Of a stretch of 15,083 nucleotides of DNA, positions 6,918-13,983 are shown piece after piece. Position 1 is the stretch's first letter, and each line of letters opens with the position of its first letter. The DNA comes from JALHTV01 sp049510055. GTDB taxonomy: Bacteria; Planctomycetota; Phycisphaerae; SM23-33. The position numbers and the translations under genes were made by a program. A model generated the notes under the pieces. It made no database searches. It saw nothing but the letters and a program-made list of their open reading frames with translations, and had not been told where the DNA came from. The stretch is from NCBI GenBank assembly GCA_049510055.1, contig JBEKZI010000051.1:1-15083 (forward strand), written 5' to 3'.

Positions 6918-8711
6918 ATGCCTACAAAACGCCAAGTGTCCCTAGCCGTCGTCACGATGCTCGCCCTGTGTCTGCCGGCCTGGGCCGAGCAGGCTGAACC
7001 GTCGTCGGCCCTGGCCCAGATGCCGATCAAGGAGGTGACCATCTTCAAGGACGGCCACGCCCTGGTCCTCCACGCCGGCAAGGTGCCCACCGACCAGGCT
7101 GGCAACGTCGTGCTGGACTACCTGCCCACGCCGCTGCTGGGGGCGTTCTGGCCGTACAGCGCCGACAAGGACGCCAAGCTCCAGGCCGTCACCGCCAGCC
7201 AGCGGTACGTGCGCGTCGAACGCACGGCCCTCAACCTCCGTGAGATTCTGGAAGCCAACATCGGCGCGGAGGCCACCATCACCGAGAACACCGGCCAGAT
7301 CTATCCCGCCACCATCGTCGCCCTGCCGTTCCGCAGCGGCCAGGAGTTGGAGGCCACCAGCCCGCCCAATACCGTCCCGCAACTGCCGGTCAAGGGCGAG
7401 GTGGTGCTGCTCAAGACGCAGCTCGGCGTCAAGACCGTCCGCGTGGACGCCATCCGCGACGTGACCATCGCCGGCGAGGTACATCCCAAGGCCGCCGCGG
7501 AGGAGTTCCGCAACCTCCTGACGTTGAAGATGCAGTGGAAAGGCAAGCCCGCCGGCACAGCCGACGTGGGCATGATGTACATTCAAAAGGGCCTGCGCTG
7601 GATCCCCAGCTACAAGGTGGACATCGATGGCGAGGGCAAGGCTTCCGTCAAGTTTCAGGCCACGCTGGTCAACGAGCTGGCCGACCTCCAGGACGTGACC
7701 GCGCATCTGGTGATCGGCGTGCCGAGTTTCACCTTCCAGGATTCCGTCGACCCGATCGCCCTTCAGCAGCAGCTCGCCCAGCTTTCCCCCTATTTCGGCA
7801 ACGCCAGCCAGACGGGCTATGGCTTGAGCAACGCCGTCATGTCTCAAGTACGCATGGAGGATCGGTCCGGTGCTCCCGCGCCTGTCCCGGCCGAAGGCGC
7901 CGCGGTGCCGGGGCCGGAGGTTTCCGGCAGCGAGCGGAGCGAGGACCTGTTCGTCTTCGAGGTGCAGCACGTCAGCCTCAAGAAGGGCGAGCGGATGGTG
8001 CTGCCTGTGACCGAGTTTGTGCTGCCCTACCACGACGTGTTCACGCTGGACGTGCCCTTCACGCCGCCGCCGGAGATTTGGGGCAACGTGATGGACTACA
8101 TGCGAAGTCGCATGACCAACCCGGCTGAGGCGTCGATCGCCCGGCTGATGAACGCCCCCAAGGTCCAGCACCAGATTCGGCTGACCAACGACTCCAAGGC
8201 GCCGCTGACGACCGCTCCGGCGCTGATCATGGGGCAGGGTCGTCTGCTCGCCCAGGGCCTGATGACCTACACGGCCATCGGCGGCAACTGCGACCTGCCC
8301 ATCACCGCGGCCGTGGACATCGCCGTGGCCAAGAGCGAGAAGGAAACCGCCCGCACGCCCAACGCCGTCACCTGGAACAAAGAATCGTACGCGCGGGCGG
8401 ACCTGACCGGAACGCTGAAGCTCACCAACCGCAAGGACAAGAAGGTCACGGTGGAAGTCACGCGCTATGTGCTGGGCAATCTCACCGAGGCCGGCCAAGA
8501 TGGAAAGATCGAGATGGTCAACGTCTTTGAGGACACCTCCTTCCTCCCGGCCGGGGTGGCTCAGCAGCCCTCCTGGGGCTGGTGGTGGTGGTACAACTGG
8601 CCGTACTGGTGGTACCGCTTCAACGGCATCGGGAAGGCCACCTGGACGGTGAACTTAGAGCCTGGAAAGGCCGCCGAACTGACCTACGCCTGGAACTACT
8701 ATTGGCGGTAG
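6918..8711 (+). CDS. Secreted protein of unknown function, DUF4139-like, Trp-rich C-terminus
   Basis: A 597-residue exported protein. The start at 6918 is preceded by AAGGAG (6906-6911) with a 6-nt gap and gives a clean signal peptide: KR at 4-5, a hydrophobic core at about 7-20, and predicted cleavage after Ala23 (AWA/EQ). An earlier GTG start at 6807 would bury this signal. The mature protein begins with IKEVTIFKDGHALV. A middle region (about 215-270: GLRWIPSYKVDI, ATLVNELADLQDVTAHLVIGVP) resembles the WxPxY and LxN.T.ED..DV.L patterns of DUF4139/mucoidy-inhibitor-like proteins; this assignment is tentative. A Pro/Ala linker (about 318-335) follows. Near the end, residues 553-568 include GWWWWYNWPYWWYRF, followed by a final beta-strand pair (WTVNLEPGKAAELTY). 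No catalytic motif is recognised. It lies 107 nt after gatA and abuts the convergent hydrogenase operon. Confidence 0.8.
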   Translation: MPTKRQVSLAVVTMLALCLPAWAEQAEPSSALAQMPIKEVTIFKDGHALVLHAGKVPTDQAGNVVLDYLPTPLLGAFWPYSADKDAKLQAVTASQRYVRVERTALNLREILEANIGAEATITENTGQIYPATIVALPFRSGQELEATSPPNTVPQLPVKGEVVLLKTQLGVKTVRVDAIRDVTIAGEVHPKAAAEEFRNLLTLKMQWKGKPAGTADVGMMYIQKGLRWIPSYKVDIDGEGKASVKFQATLVNELADLQDVTAHLVIGVPSFTFQDSVDPIALQQQLAQLSPYFGNASQTGYGLSNAVMSQVRMEDRSGAPAPVPAEGAAVPGPEVSGSERSEDLFVFEVQHVSLKKGERMVLPVTEFVLPYHDVFTLDVPFTPPPEIWGNVMDYMRSRMTNPAEASIARLMNAPKVQHQIRLTNDSKAPLTTAPALIMGQGRLLAQGLMTYTAIGGNCDLPITAAVDIAVAKSEKETARTPNAVTWNKESYARADLTGTLKLTNRKDKKVTVEVTRYVLGNLTEAGQDGKIEMVNVFEDTSFLPAGVAQQPSWGWWWWYNWPYWWYRFNGIGKATWTVNLEPGKAAELTYAWNYYWR

Positions 8712-8724
8712 GAGGCGGGCGGGA

Positions 8725-10029
8725 TTACACCCACGTGACCTTCAGCAGGTGCGTGGAGCAACTGATGCACGGGTCGTAGGCCCGCACGAGCATCTCCAGG
8801 TCGTGGGCGATCTGGTCCTGGCTGCGCCGAGCGATGACCTCCGGCACGTACTTCCGCATGTCGCGGTCGATGTTGCCCAGGTTCATGCCCGTGGGAATAA
8901 CGCAGTTGGCCTTGGTGCAGACGCCCTTATCGTCGTACGTGTAGTCGTGCACCAGCAGGCCGCGGGGCACCTCCGTCAGGCCGATGCCGCGCCCCACCCG
9001 GGGCCGGACGGCCGGTGCCAGCGTCGCCTCCGAAAGGTCCATCGCCAGAAGCGCGTCCAGTTGTTTCCGCGCCTCGTCGTACCAGTGGACGATCTCGACG
9101 ACCTGGGCGAAGGTGTTGGCGAAGGGGTTGTAGCACGGGGCCGCCAGATTCAAGGCCGAGGCAGCCGCCTTGCCGCGGGCGTTGAGCTTGTCGTGATTGT
9201 TGTTGAACCGCGACAGGGCCCCCACCGCCAGCGATTCGCCCGTGTTGTACGCGTGCTTGGCCGTGGAGTGCTCCACGCATTTTTCGTGGATGAACTGCTC
9301 GTAGTCATGGGGGTCGATCACCCCGGCCACGGAGCTTTTGAGTTGGCCGTCGTAGAAGGCGTACTCGTCGTCGCACGTCAGCGAAAGGTCCTCACGCTCG
9401 CGCTCGAATTCGGGGAACTTGCCGATGATGGAAGCCATCAGGTCCACCGTGGCGTCGACGTCGGCGGTGAGAGAATCGATATATTCCTTGACCCTCAGCA
9501 GCGCGCCGCGCGGCGGAACGTAGGTGAAGCCGCCGGGCACCAGCGAGATGGGGTGCACGTGCCGGCCGCAGAGATTATCGCTGATGACGTTGCCAAGCTT
9601 CTTGAGGCGCAGGGCACGCTTGACCACGTCGGGGTGGCTGGCGGCCAGGGGAATGACGCTGGGGGCCGCGAAGGCGTCCGGGGCGGCTAGGAAGTACACG
9701 TGCAGGACGTGGCTTTGGATTTCCTCGGCCATGAGCATCAGCTTGCGGAGCGCCAGAGTTTCGGGCGTGATCGTCACGCCGAAGGCGTCGTCGGTGGCCC
9801 GGATGCTGGCGGTGGTGTGGCCCACCGAGCAGATGCCGCAGATGCGGCATGTCAGCAGCGACGTGTCGCGCCAGCTCAGCCCCTCGATCATGCTCTCGAA
9901 GACCCGCGGCGTCTCGACAATCCGCAGCTGGCACTGCGTCACCTTGCCGTTGGCGGCCCGCACGACGATGTCGCCGTGGCCCTCGACGCGGGTGAGGTGA
10001 TGCACGTGGATGTTCAACGACTTTGCCAT
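8725..10029 (-). CDS. hydA: [NiFe]-hydrogenase alpha (large, catalytic) subunit, group 3b-like
   Basis: A 434-residue catalytic subunit that carries the NiFe(CN)2CO centre and interconverts H2 with protons and electrons. The first nickel-ligand motif is RICGICSVGH (Cys64, Cys67, His71) and the second is DPCISCSTH (Cys421, Cys424, His427). The N-terminal RVEGHGD (14-20) is typical of the family. Only seven residues (LLKVTWV) follow His427. Many large subunits carry a longer tail removed by a maturation protease, whereas the group 3b sulfhydrogenase of Pyrococcus furiosus has a similarly short one. No signal peptide is present, so the enzyme is cytoplasmic. The gene is last in the operon, 40 nt after hydD, with GGAG seven bases before the ATG. 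The FAD and beta subunits upstream argue for group 3b rather than 3c or 3d. Confidence 0.93.
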   Translation of the reverse strand: MAKSLNIHVHHLTRVEGHGDIVVRAANGKVTQCQLRIVETPRVFESMIEGLSWRDTSLLTCRICGICSVGHTTASIRATDDAFGVTITPETLALRKLMLMAEEIQSHVLHVYFLAAPDAFAAPSVIPLAASHPDVVKRALRLKKLGNVISDNLCGRHVHPISLVPGGFTYVPPRGALLRVKEYIDSLTADVDATVDLMASIIGKFPEFEREREDLSLTCDDEYAFYDGQLKSSVAGVIDPHDYEQFIHEKCVEHSTAKHAYNTGESLAVGALSRFNNNHDKLNARGKAAASALNLAAPCYNPFANTFAQVVEIVHWYDEARKQLDALLAMDLSEATLAPAVRPRVGRGIGLTEVPRGLLVHDYTYDDKGVCTKANCVIPTGMNLGNIDRDMRKYVPEVIARRSQDQIAHDLEMLVRAYDPCISCSTHLLKVTWV

Positions 10030-10069
10030 GACGGACTCCGGCGCACGCGATTTTCCATTTTTTCCGCTC

Positions 10070-10924
10070 TTATTCCTTGGCCACGTCGAAGACGCCGTTG
10101 AACAGGCGGAACTCGTCGAGCACCTGCTCCAGCGTCAGGCCGAACTCTTCCAGCACGTCCTTGGCGGCCTTGTTATTGGGGTCGCTGATCAGGCCGCGGC
10201 AGGCGTAGCATCGCCCGCCGTAGCTGGGACACCAGGCCGTGCAGCCAGCCCGGGCCACCACGCCCATGCAGTATTGGCCCTTGTGATACAGGCAGACGTT
10301 CTCTCGCAGCTTGCACTCCACGCACACCGGATAGTCGGGAATCTGCGGCTGGCGCCCAGCGACCAGGCTGGTGAGCACCTCCAGGAACTCGCCCTTGGGG
10401 ATCGGGCAGCCGTGGACCTTGTAGTCCACCTTGATGATGGCCTCGATGGGCTGGACGGCGCTGGTTTCATACAAGTGAGCCTGCTTGCCGTAGACGGTCT
10501 TCATCGCTTTCTCGATACCACGGAAGTTCTTCAGCACGTTCAGGCCGCCCGTGGTGGCGCAGGCCCCCAGGGCGACGACGAACTTGGCGTTGCGACGGAT
10601 TTGCTCCAGCCGGGACCGGTCGCTCTCGCGGCTGAAGGCCCCTTCGATGAAGGCGACGTCGCAGGCGTCCTGGCGGTCGTCGATGGCTTCGCGGAACTGC
10701 ACGATGTCCACTTTTTTCAGGATGTCTAGAAGTTCGTCCTCGCAGTTGAGCACCTGAAGCTGGCAGCCCTCGCAACTGGTGAAATCATAGAACGCGATTC
10801 GAAGTTTTTTGCCGCTGCCGCTGTCGCCGGCTCCGGCCTTGCCCTTGGTCTTAACCTTGGCTTCGGTTCCGGTTTTAGCGCGGGTCTGTGGCGCCTTGGA
10901 TTGTTTCCGCCGCGGCTGGGCCAT
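10070..10924 (-). CDS. hydD: [NiFe]-hydrogenase delta (small) subunit, three 4Fe-4S clusters
   Basis: A 284-residue electron-transfer subunit that docks on the large subunit. The proximal-cluster cysteines are Cys51 and Cys54 (TSCEGCQ), Cys122 (LGACATTGG) and Cys173 (HGCPIPKGE). Eight more cysteines (201, 204, 211, 219, 228, 232, 239, 242), in CVECKLRENVC and CPSYGGRCYACRG contexts, would bind two further 4Fe-4S clusters, as in group 3 small subunits. The start overlaps the hydG stop by one base (TGATG) and is preceded by GGGAGG, indicating coupled translation. The first 40 residues are an unusual Lys/Arg/Ala/Thr-rich tail before the normal start of the fold at KKLRIAFYDF. I see no alternative start codon between Met1 and that point, so the tail appears real. 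It lacks the Tat signal of periplasmic uptake hydrogenases, consistent with a cytoplasmic enzyme. Confidence 0.92.
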   Translation of the reverse strand: MAQPRRKQSKAPQTRAKTGTEAKVKTKGKAGAGDSGSGKKLRIAFYDFTSCEGCQLQVLNCEDELLDILKKVDIVQFREAIDDRQDACDVAFIEGAFSRESDRSRLEQIRRNAKFVVALGACATTGGLNVLKNFRGIEKAMKTVYGKQAHLYETSAVQPIEAIIKVDYKVHGCPIPKGEFLEVLTSLVAGRQPQIPDYPVCVECKLRENVCLYHKGQYCMGVVARAGCTAWCPSYGGRCYACRGLISDPNNKAAKDVLEEFGLTLEQVLDEFRLFNGVFDVAKE

Positions 10925-11778
10925 CAGATGCCCTCCCGCAGCCGCAGCACATCGGCGTAGCTGAAGATCGGCCCTTCCTGGCAGACGTACACGTCGCGAA
11001 TCTGGCAGTGGCCGCACTTGCCCAGGCCGCACTTCATCCGCCGCTCCAGCGAGCAGTAGATGTGATTTTTTCGCAGCCCCATCGCCAGGGCCTCCAGCAC
11101 GGCGAACTTGAACATCACCGGCGGGCCGATGATGAACGCCGCCGTCTGGGCCGGATCGACCTTGCCGATCCGGCGGAACAGCGTGGTAATCACGCCGGTG
11201 TGGCCCTTCCAGCCCTCGCTGCCGCGATCGACGGTGACCATGCAGTCGCAGTCCTGCCGCTTGCTCCAGGCTTCCAAGTCATCGCGGAACAGCAGGTCGT
11301 CCGGCGTGCGGGCGCCGTAGAGGATGATCACGCGGCGGAACTTGTCCCGGCGGTCCAGGGCCGCCTGGATGAAGCTGCGGCACGGCGCCAGCCCCAGCCC
11401 CCCGGCCGCCAGCAGCAGGTCCATGCCGGCCACCGTGTCCATGTCGAAGCCGTTGCCGAAGGGCCCGCGAAGCCCCACGGCGTCGCCGGTGGACAGCCGG
11501 CCGATGGCGCTCGTCACGTCGCCGACGGCCCGGACGCACATCTCCAGGTCGGGCCGCTTGCCGGGCCCCGAGCAGATGGAAATCGGCGACTCGCCCCGCC
11601 CCAGAACGCCGGCCTCCATGAACTGGCCGGCCTTGTACTCGATGCCTAAGCCATCCTCGAACTCCAGGCGCAGGAAAGTTTCCTTGTCGGTGAATTTCCT
11701 GGCCTCGGCCACGCGGGCCACGCGAGGCAGGTAAGGCACCGACCAGGATTCCGCCGATGGGCGCGCCGATTGTTCCAT
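10924..11778 (-). CDS. hydG: Hydrogenase gamma subunit: FAD/NAD(P)-binding reductase with 2Fe-2S
   Basis: A 284-residue flavoprotein of the ferredoxin-reductase/dihydroorotate dehydrogenase electron-transfer type. An N-terminal FAD-binding barrel (about 15-112) carries ESPISICSGP (63-72), equivalent to the usual RxYS motif, and GPFGNGF (105-111). The NAD(P)-binding domain has LLAAGGLGLAPCRSF (122-136) and FIIGPPVMFK (215-224). The C-terminal 2Fe-2S site is formed by Cys250, Cys255, Cys258 and Cys266 (KCGLGKCGHCQ...C). It links the FeS chain to NAD(P). An upstream open frame reaching 12168 is out-of-frame reading through hydB. The chosen ATG at 11778 lies 11 nt after the hydB stop and gives normal family length. 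It was named by analogy to the hydBGDA sulfhydrogenase; whether it prefers NAD or NADP cannot be read here. Confidence 0.9.
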   Translation of the reverse strand: MEQSARPSAESWSVPYLPRVARVAEARKFTDKETFLRLEFEDGLGIEYKAGQFMEAGVLGRGESPISICSGPGKRPDLEMCVRAVGDVTSAIGRLSTGDAVGLRGPFGNGFDMDTVAGMDLLLAAGGLGLAPCRSFIQAALDRRDKFRRVIILYGARTPDDLLFRDDLEAWSKRQDCDCMVTVDRGSEGWKGHTGVITTLFRRIGKVDPAQTAAFIIGPPVMFKFAVLEALAMGLRKNHIYCSLERRMKCGLGKCGHCQIRDVYVCQEGPIFSYADVLRLREGI

Positions 11779-11789
11779 GAGCACTCTCG

Positions 11790-12866
11790 CTATTTCCTGC
11801 CCTCGTCGTGCAGGATTTCCGCCGCCTCGCCGGCGATCTGCTGGAAGGCCTCCAGGATGGAGATGCTGGCCACGCAGTGGCGGATGCACCGCCCGCAGCC
11901 CACGCAGCCGAGCCGGCCGGTCCGCTCCAGGATGTACTTGCCCTTGCGGAACATCCGATGGCGGGTGCGGTTGGCCAGGTTCGCGCGGAAGTTCTCTCCG
12001 CCGGCCACGATGGCAAACCCCTGGAGCTGGCAGGAGTCCCACTGCCTGCGGCGGACGCCGCCGGCGGCGTCGATGTTCAACTTGTCCTGCACGTCGAAGC
12101 AGAAGCACGTGGGGCAGACGTTGGTGCAGGTGCCGCAACTGAAGCACCGCCGCGAGATCGCCTCCCACAGCAGCGAGTCGTAACTGGCTTCCAGAAGCTC
12201 CGGCAGGTATCGCGTGTCGTAAGGCAGCTTTTTGTGGAAGTTGGCGGCCTTGACCTTGTCGTAGGCCTGCTTGGCCTTGTGGTCCTCCGGGCCGGCGGGA
12301 GCGGTCAAGCCGGCGGCGCTGAGCAGCTTGATGCCGGTGTCGCTGCCGATCTCCACGAAGTAGCGGTCGCCCAGGTCGGTCAGGAACAGGTCAAAGCCTC
12401 CCTCCGGCGGCTCCAGCGTCCCCATGTCGGCCTGGAACTGAAGGTCGTTGGCCGGGGCCTGGACGTTGACGCCGATCAGCCGCACGGCCGCCCGCTTGGA
12501 CAGGTAATAGGGATCCGCCGGATCCTTGGCGTAGAACGCGTCGGCGGTGGCGATGGCGTGCAGGTCGTAGGGATGCACGCCCAACAGGACCGTCGAACGG
12601 ACCGTCATCACGTCCATCTTGGCGCTGTGAGGGTCGGGGCCGTCGAACTCCAGCAGCGTTTCATACATCGGCAACAGGTATTTCTTGGGCGGCAGGATGG
12701 TGATGTCGTAGTCCATCCGGACGTGGGCGATGTCTTCCCGGCTGGTCAGCTCCGCGAAGGCGAAATGGCCGCTGCCGCGGTCCACCGGGGCCATGACGCG
12801 GCTGTCGCGCATCAAAAAGGCGACGAACTCGCGAAATTTGCCTTTGGGCAGCGTTTGCGGAAGCAT
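11790..12866 (-). CDS. hydB: Hydrogenase beta subunit, 4Fe-4S protein (sulfhydrogenase type)
   Basis: A 358-residue FeS protein that passes electrons between the small and flavin subunits of group 3b hydrogenases. The N-terminal two thirds match the hydrogenase/sulfur-reductase beta family (PKKYLLPMYETLL about 60-72, TVLLGVHPYDLHAI about 92-105). The first cluster motif is CFSCGTCTNVCP (Cys241, 244, 247, 251), with two extra cysteines at 254 and 256. The second is CVGCGRCIRHC (Cys321, 324, 327, 331). Between them WDSCQLQGFAIVAGGENFR is family-like, although the family usually has His where Glu291 stands. The ATG at 12866 is preferred to a GTG at 12917 because AAAGG (12878-12874) sits seven bases upstream and family alignment begins nearby. 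It is first of the four structural genes, 93 nt downstream of hypE. Confidence 0.9.
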   Translation of the reverse strand: MLPQTLPKGKFREFVAFLMRDSRVMAPVDRGSGHFAFAELTSREDIAHVRMDYDITILPPKKYLLPMYETLLEFDGPDPHSAKMDVMTVRSTVLLGVHPYDLHAIATADAFYAKDPADPYYLSKRAAVRLIGVNVQAPANDLQFQADMGTLEPPEGGFDLFLTDLGDRYFVEIGSDTGIKLLSAAGLTAPAGPEDHKAKQAYDKVKAANFHKKLPYDTRYLPELLEASYDSLLWEAISRRCFSCGTCTNVCPTCFCFDVQDKLNIDAAGGVRRRQWDSCQLQGFAIVAGGENFRANLANRTRHRMFRKGKYILERTGRLGCVGCGRCIRHCVASISILEAFQQIAGEAAEILHDEGRK

Positions 12867-12908
12867 GCAATGACCTTTGCCAGTTCTTTCGCCCGACGTC
12901 CCTGTCGA

Positions 12909-12924
12909 CCGCTTCACTGTACCA
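12909..12924 (-). promoter_or_regulatory. Possible internal promoter before hydB (extended -10)
   Basis: Minus-strand TGGTACAGT (12924-12916) fits an extended -10 element (TGn plus a four-of-six hexamer), with a likely start near 12909 and a leader of about 43 nt. There is no recognisable -35 box. A GC-rich inverted repeat, GCCCC-GGGGC (12930-12934 and 12946-12950), lies just upstream. Together with the otherwise tight operon spacing, the 93-nt gap is where separate expression of hydBGDA would begin. The evidence is weak. Confidence 0.25.
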
Positions 12925-12959
12925 AGTTCGCCCCCCGGGCCTCCAGGGGCTTTGCGTCC

Positions 12960-13982
12960 TCAGCAGATTCGCGGCAATTCCTCGCCGTAGGGCATCTGCA
13001 CGACCCGCCGGCCGCCGATGTCGGTCACCATTTCTACGATAGGCGAGCTGCCGGCTGGGCCGACGGCGCCGATGACGGCCGCCTGACGAGCGAGGCCGTG
13101 CTTGGCCAGAATCGCTACAGCTTTATCGGCCAATTTCGGCTCCAGGACCGCGACTAACTTGCCTTCGTTGGCCGCCGACAGCACGTCCAGGCCGAGCATC
13201 TCCGCCGCGGCCAGGACGGTGCGGTTGACGGGGATGGCCGTCTGGTGAATCTCGACGTCCCGGCCGCAGCCGTCGGCTATTTCCGCCAGCGTGGCCGCCA
13301 GACCGCCGCGGGTGGGGTCGCGCATGAAGTGCACCGCCGGGCCGAACTCATCCAGCAGCGCCGCCGTCAGTTCGGCGATCGACGCACAATCGCTGGCCAG
13401 CTCAGCCGAGAAGCTCAGGCCCTTGCGGCAGCTCATCACGGCCAGGCCGTGCTCGCCCAGCGGCCCGGACAGCAGAATCGCGTCGCCCGTGGCGATGCGG
13501 TCGAAGCCAAGCCTGGCGGCCGGGTGCATCAGCCCCACGCCGCTGGTATTCATGATAAGTCCGTCGCAGGCGTCGCGGCCCACGACCTTCGTGTCGCCCG
13601 TAACCACCGGCACGCCCGCGGCCTGGGCCGCCCGGCCGGCGGATTCCAACATCTCACGCAGCACGGCAATCTCCAGGCCTTCCTGCACGACCAGCGCCAG
13701 GCTGATCGCCAGCGGCTTGGACCCCGCCACGGCCAGGTCATTAATCGTGCCGCAGACGGCCAGCTTGCCGATGTCCCCGCCGGGGAACCGCAGCGGCTGG
13801 ACGACGTAGCTGTCGGTGGTGAAGGCCAGCTTTGCGCCCTGGGCCTGAAAGACGGCGGCGTCAGTCAGATGGCGCGGATCCTGCCCGCCGCCCAGGGCCG
13901 GGAGAATCACGTCCCGCACCAGCTCGGCAGACAACTGCCCGCCTCCGCCGTGGGCCAACTGGATGTGCTTGGTATCGGCCAT
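12960..13982 (-). CDS. hypE: Hydrogenase maturation factor HypE (thiocarboxamide dehydratase)
   Basis: A 340-residue protein of the PurM/SelD-like ATP-binding family. HypF loads a carbamoyl group on the C-terminal cysteine; HypE then dehydrates it to a thiocyanate, the source of the CN ligands of the NiFe site. The C-terminal PRIC with terminal Cys340 is intact. Other markers are HGGGGQLS (11-18), FTTDSYVVQPLRFPGGDIG (54-72), the CGTINDLAVAG loop (77-87), VTGDTKVV (127-134) and RDPTRGGLA (221-229). The start at 13982 follows the hypD stop with a single base between (TAGCATG), so the two genes are translationally coupled. A longer open frame to 14234 is just hypD read out of frame. HypF, HypC, HypA and HypB are not in the window. 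Confidence 0.95.
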   Translation of the reverse strand: MADTKHIQLAHGGGGQLSAELVRDVILPALGGGQDPRHLTDAAVFQAQGAKLAFTTDSYVVQPLRFPGGDIGKLAVCGTINDLAVAGSKPLAISLALVVQEGLEIAVLREMLESAGRAAQAAGVPVVTGDTKVVGRDACDGLIMNTSGVGLMHPAARLGFDRIATGDAILLSGPLGEHGLAVMSCRKGLSFSAELASDCASIAELTAALLDEFGPAVHFMRDPTRGGLAATLAEIADGCGRDVEIHQTAIPVNRTVLAAAEMLGLDVLSAANEGKLVAVLEPKLADKAVAILAKHGLARQAAVIGAVGPAGSSPIVEMVTDIGGRRVVQMPYGEELPRIC

Positions 13983-13983
13983 G

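Noticed and set aside
6960..6990. Lipoprotein signal (LALC) in the secreted protein
   Set aside because: The residue before Cys18 is Leu rather than Gly or Ala, and an AxA signal peptidase I site follows, so a lipobox is unlikely.
6942..8498. 518-codon minus-strand frame opposite the secreted protein gene
   Set aside because: The plus strand has a signal peptide, a Shine-Dalgarno sequence and family resemblance; the minus frame has none and is His/Leu/Gly-rich shadow sequence.
11779..12168. N-terminal extension of the gamma subunit
   Set aside because: It is hydB read out of frame; the flavoprotein fold begins shortly after the ATG at 11778.
11808..13157. 449-codon plus-strand frame across hydB and the hypE end
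   Set aside because: It overlaps two well-supported minus-strand genes, spans their intergenic gap, and has no recognisable motif.
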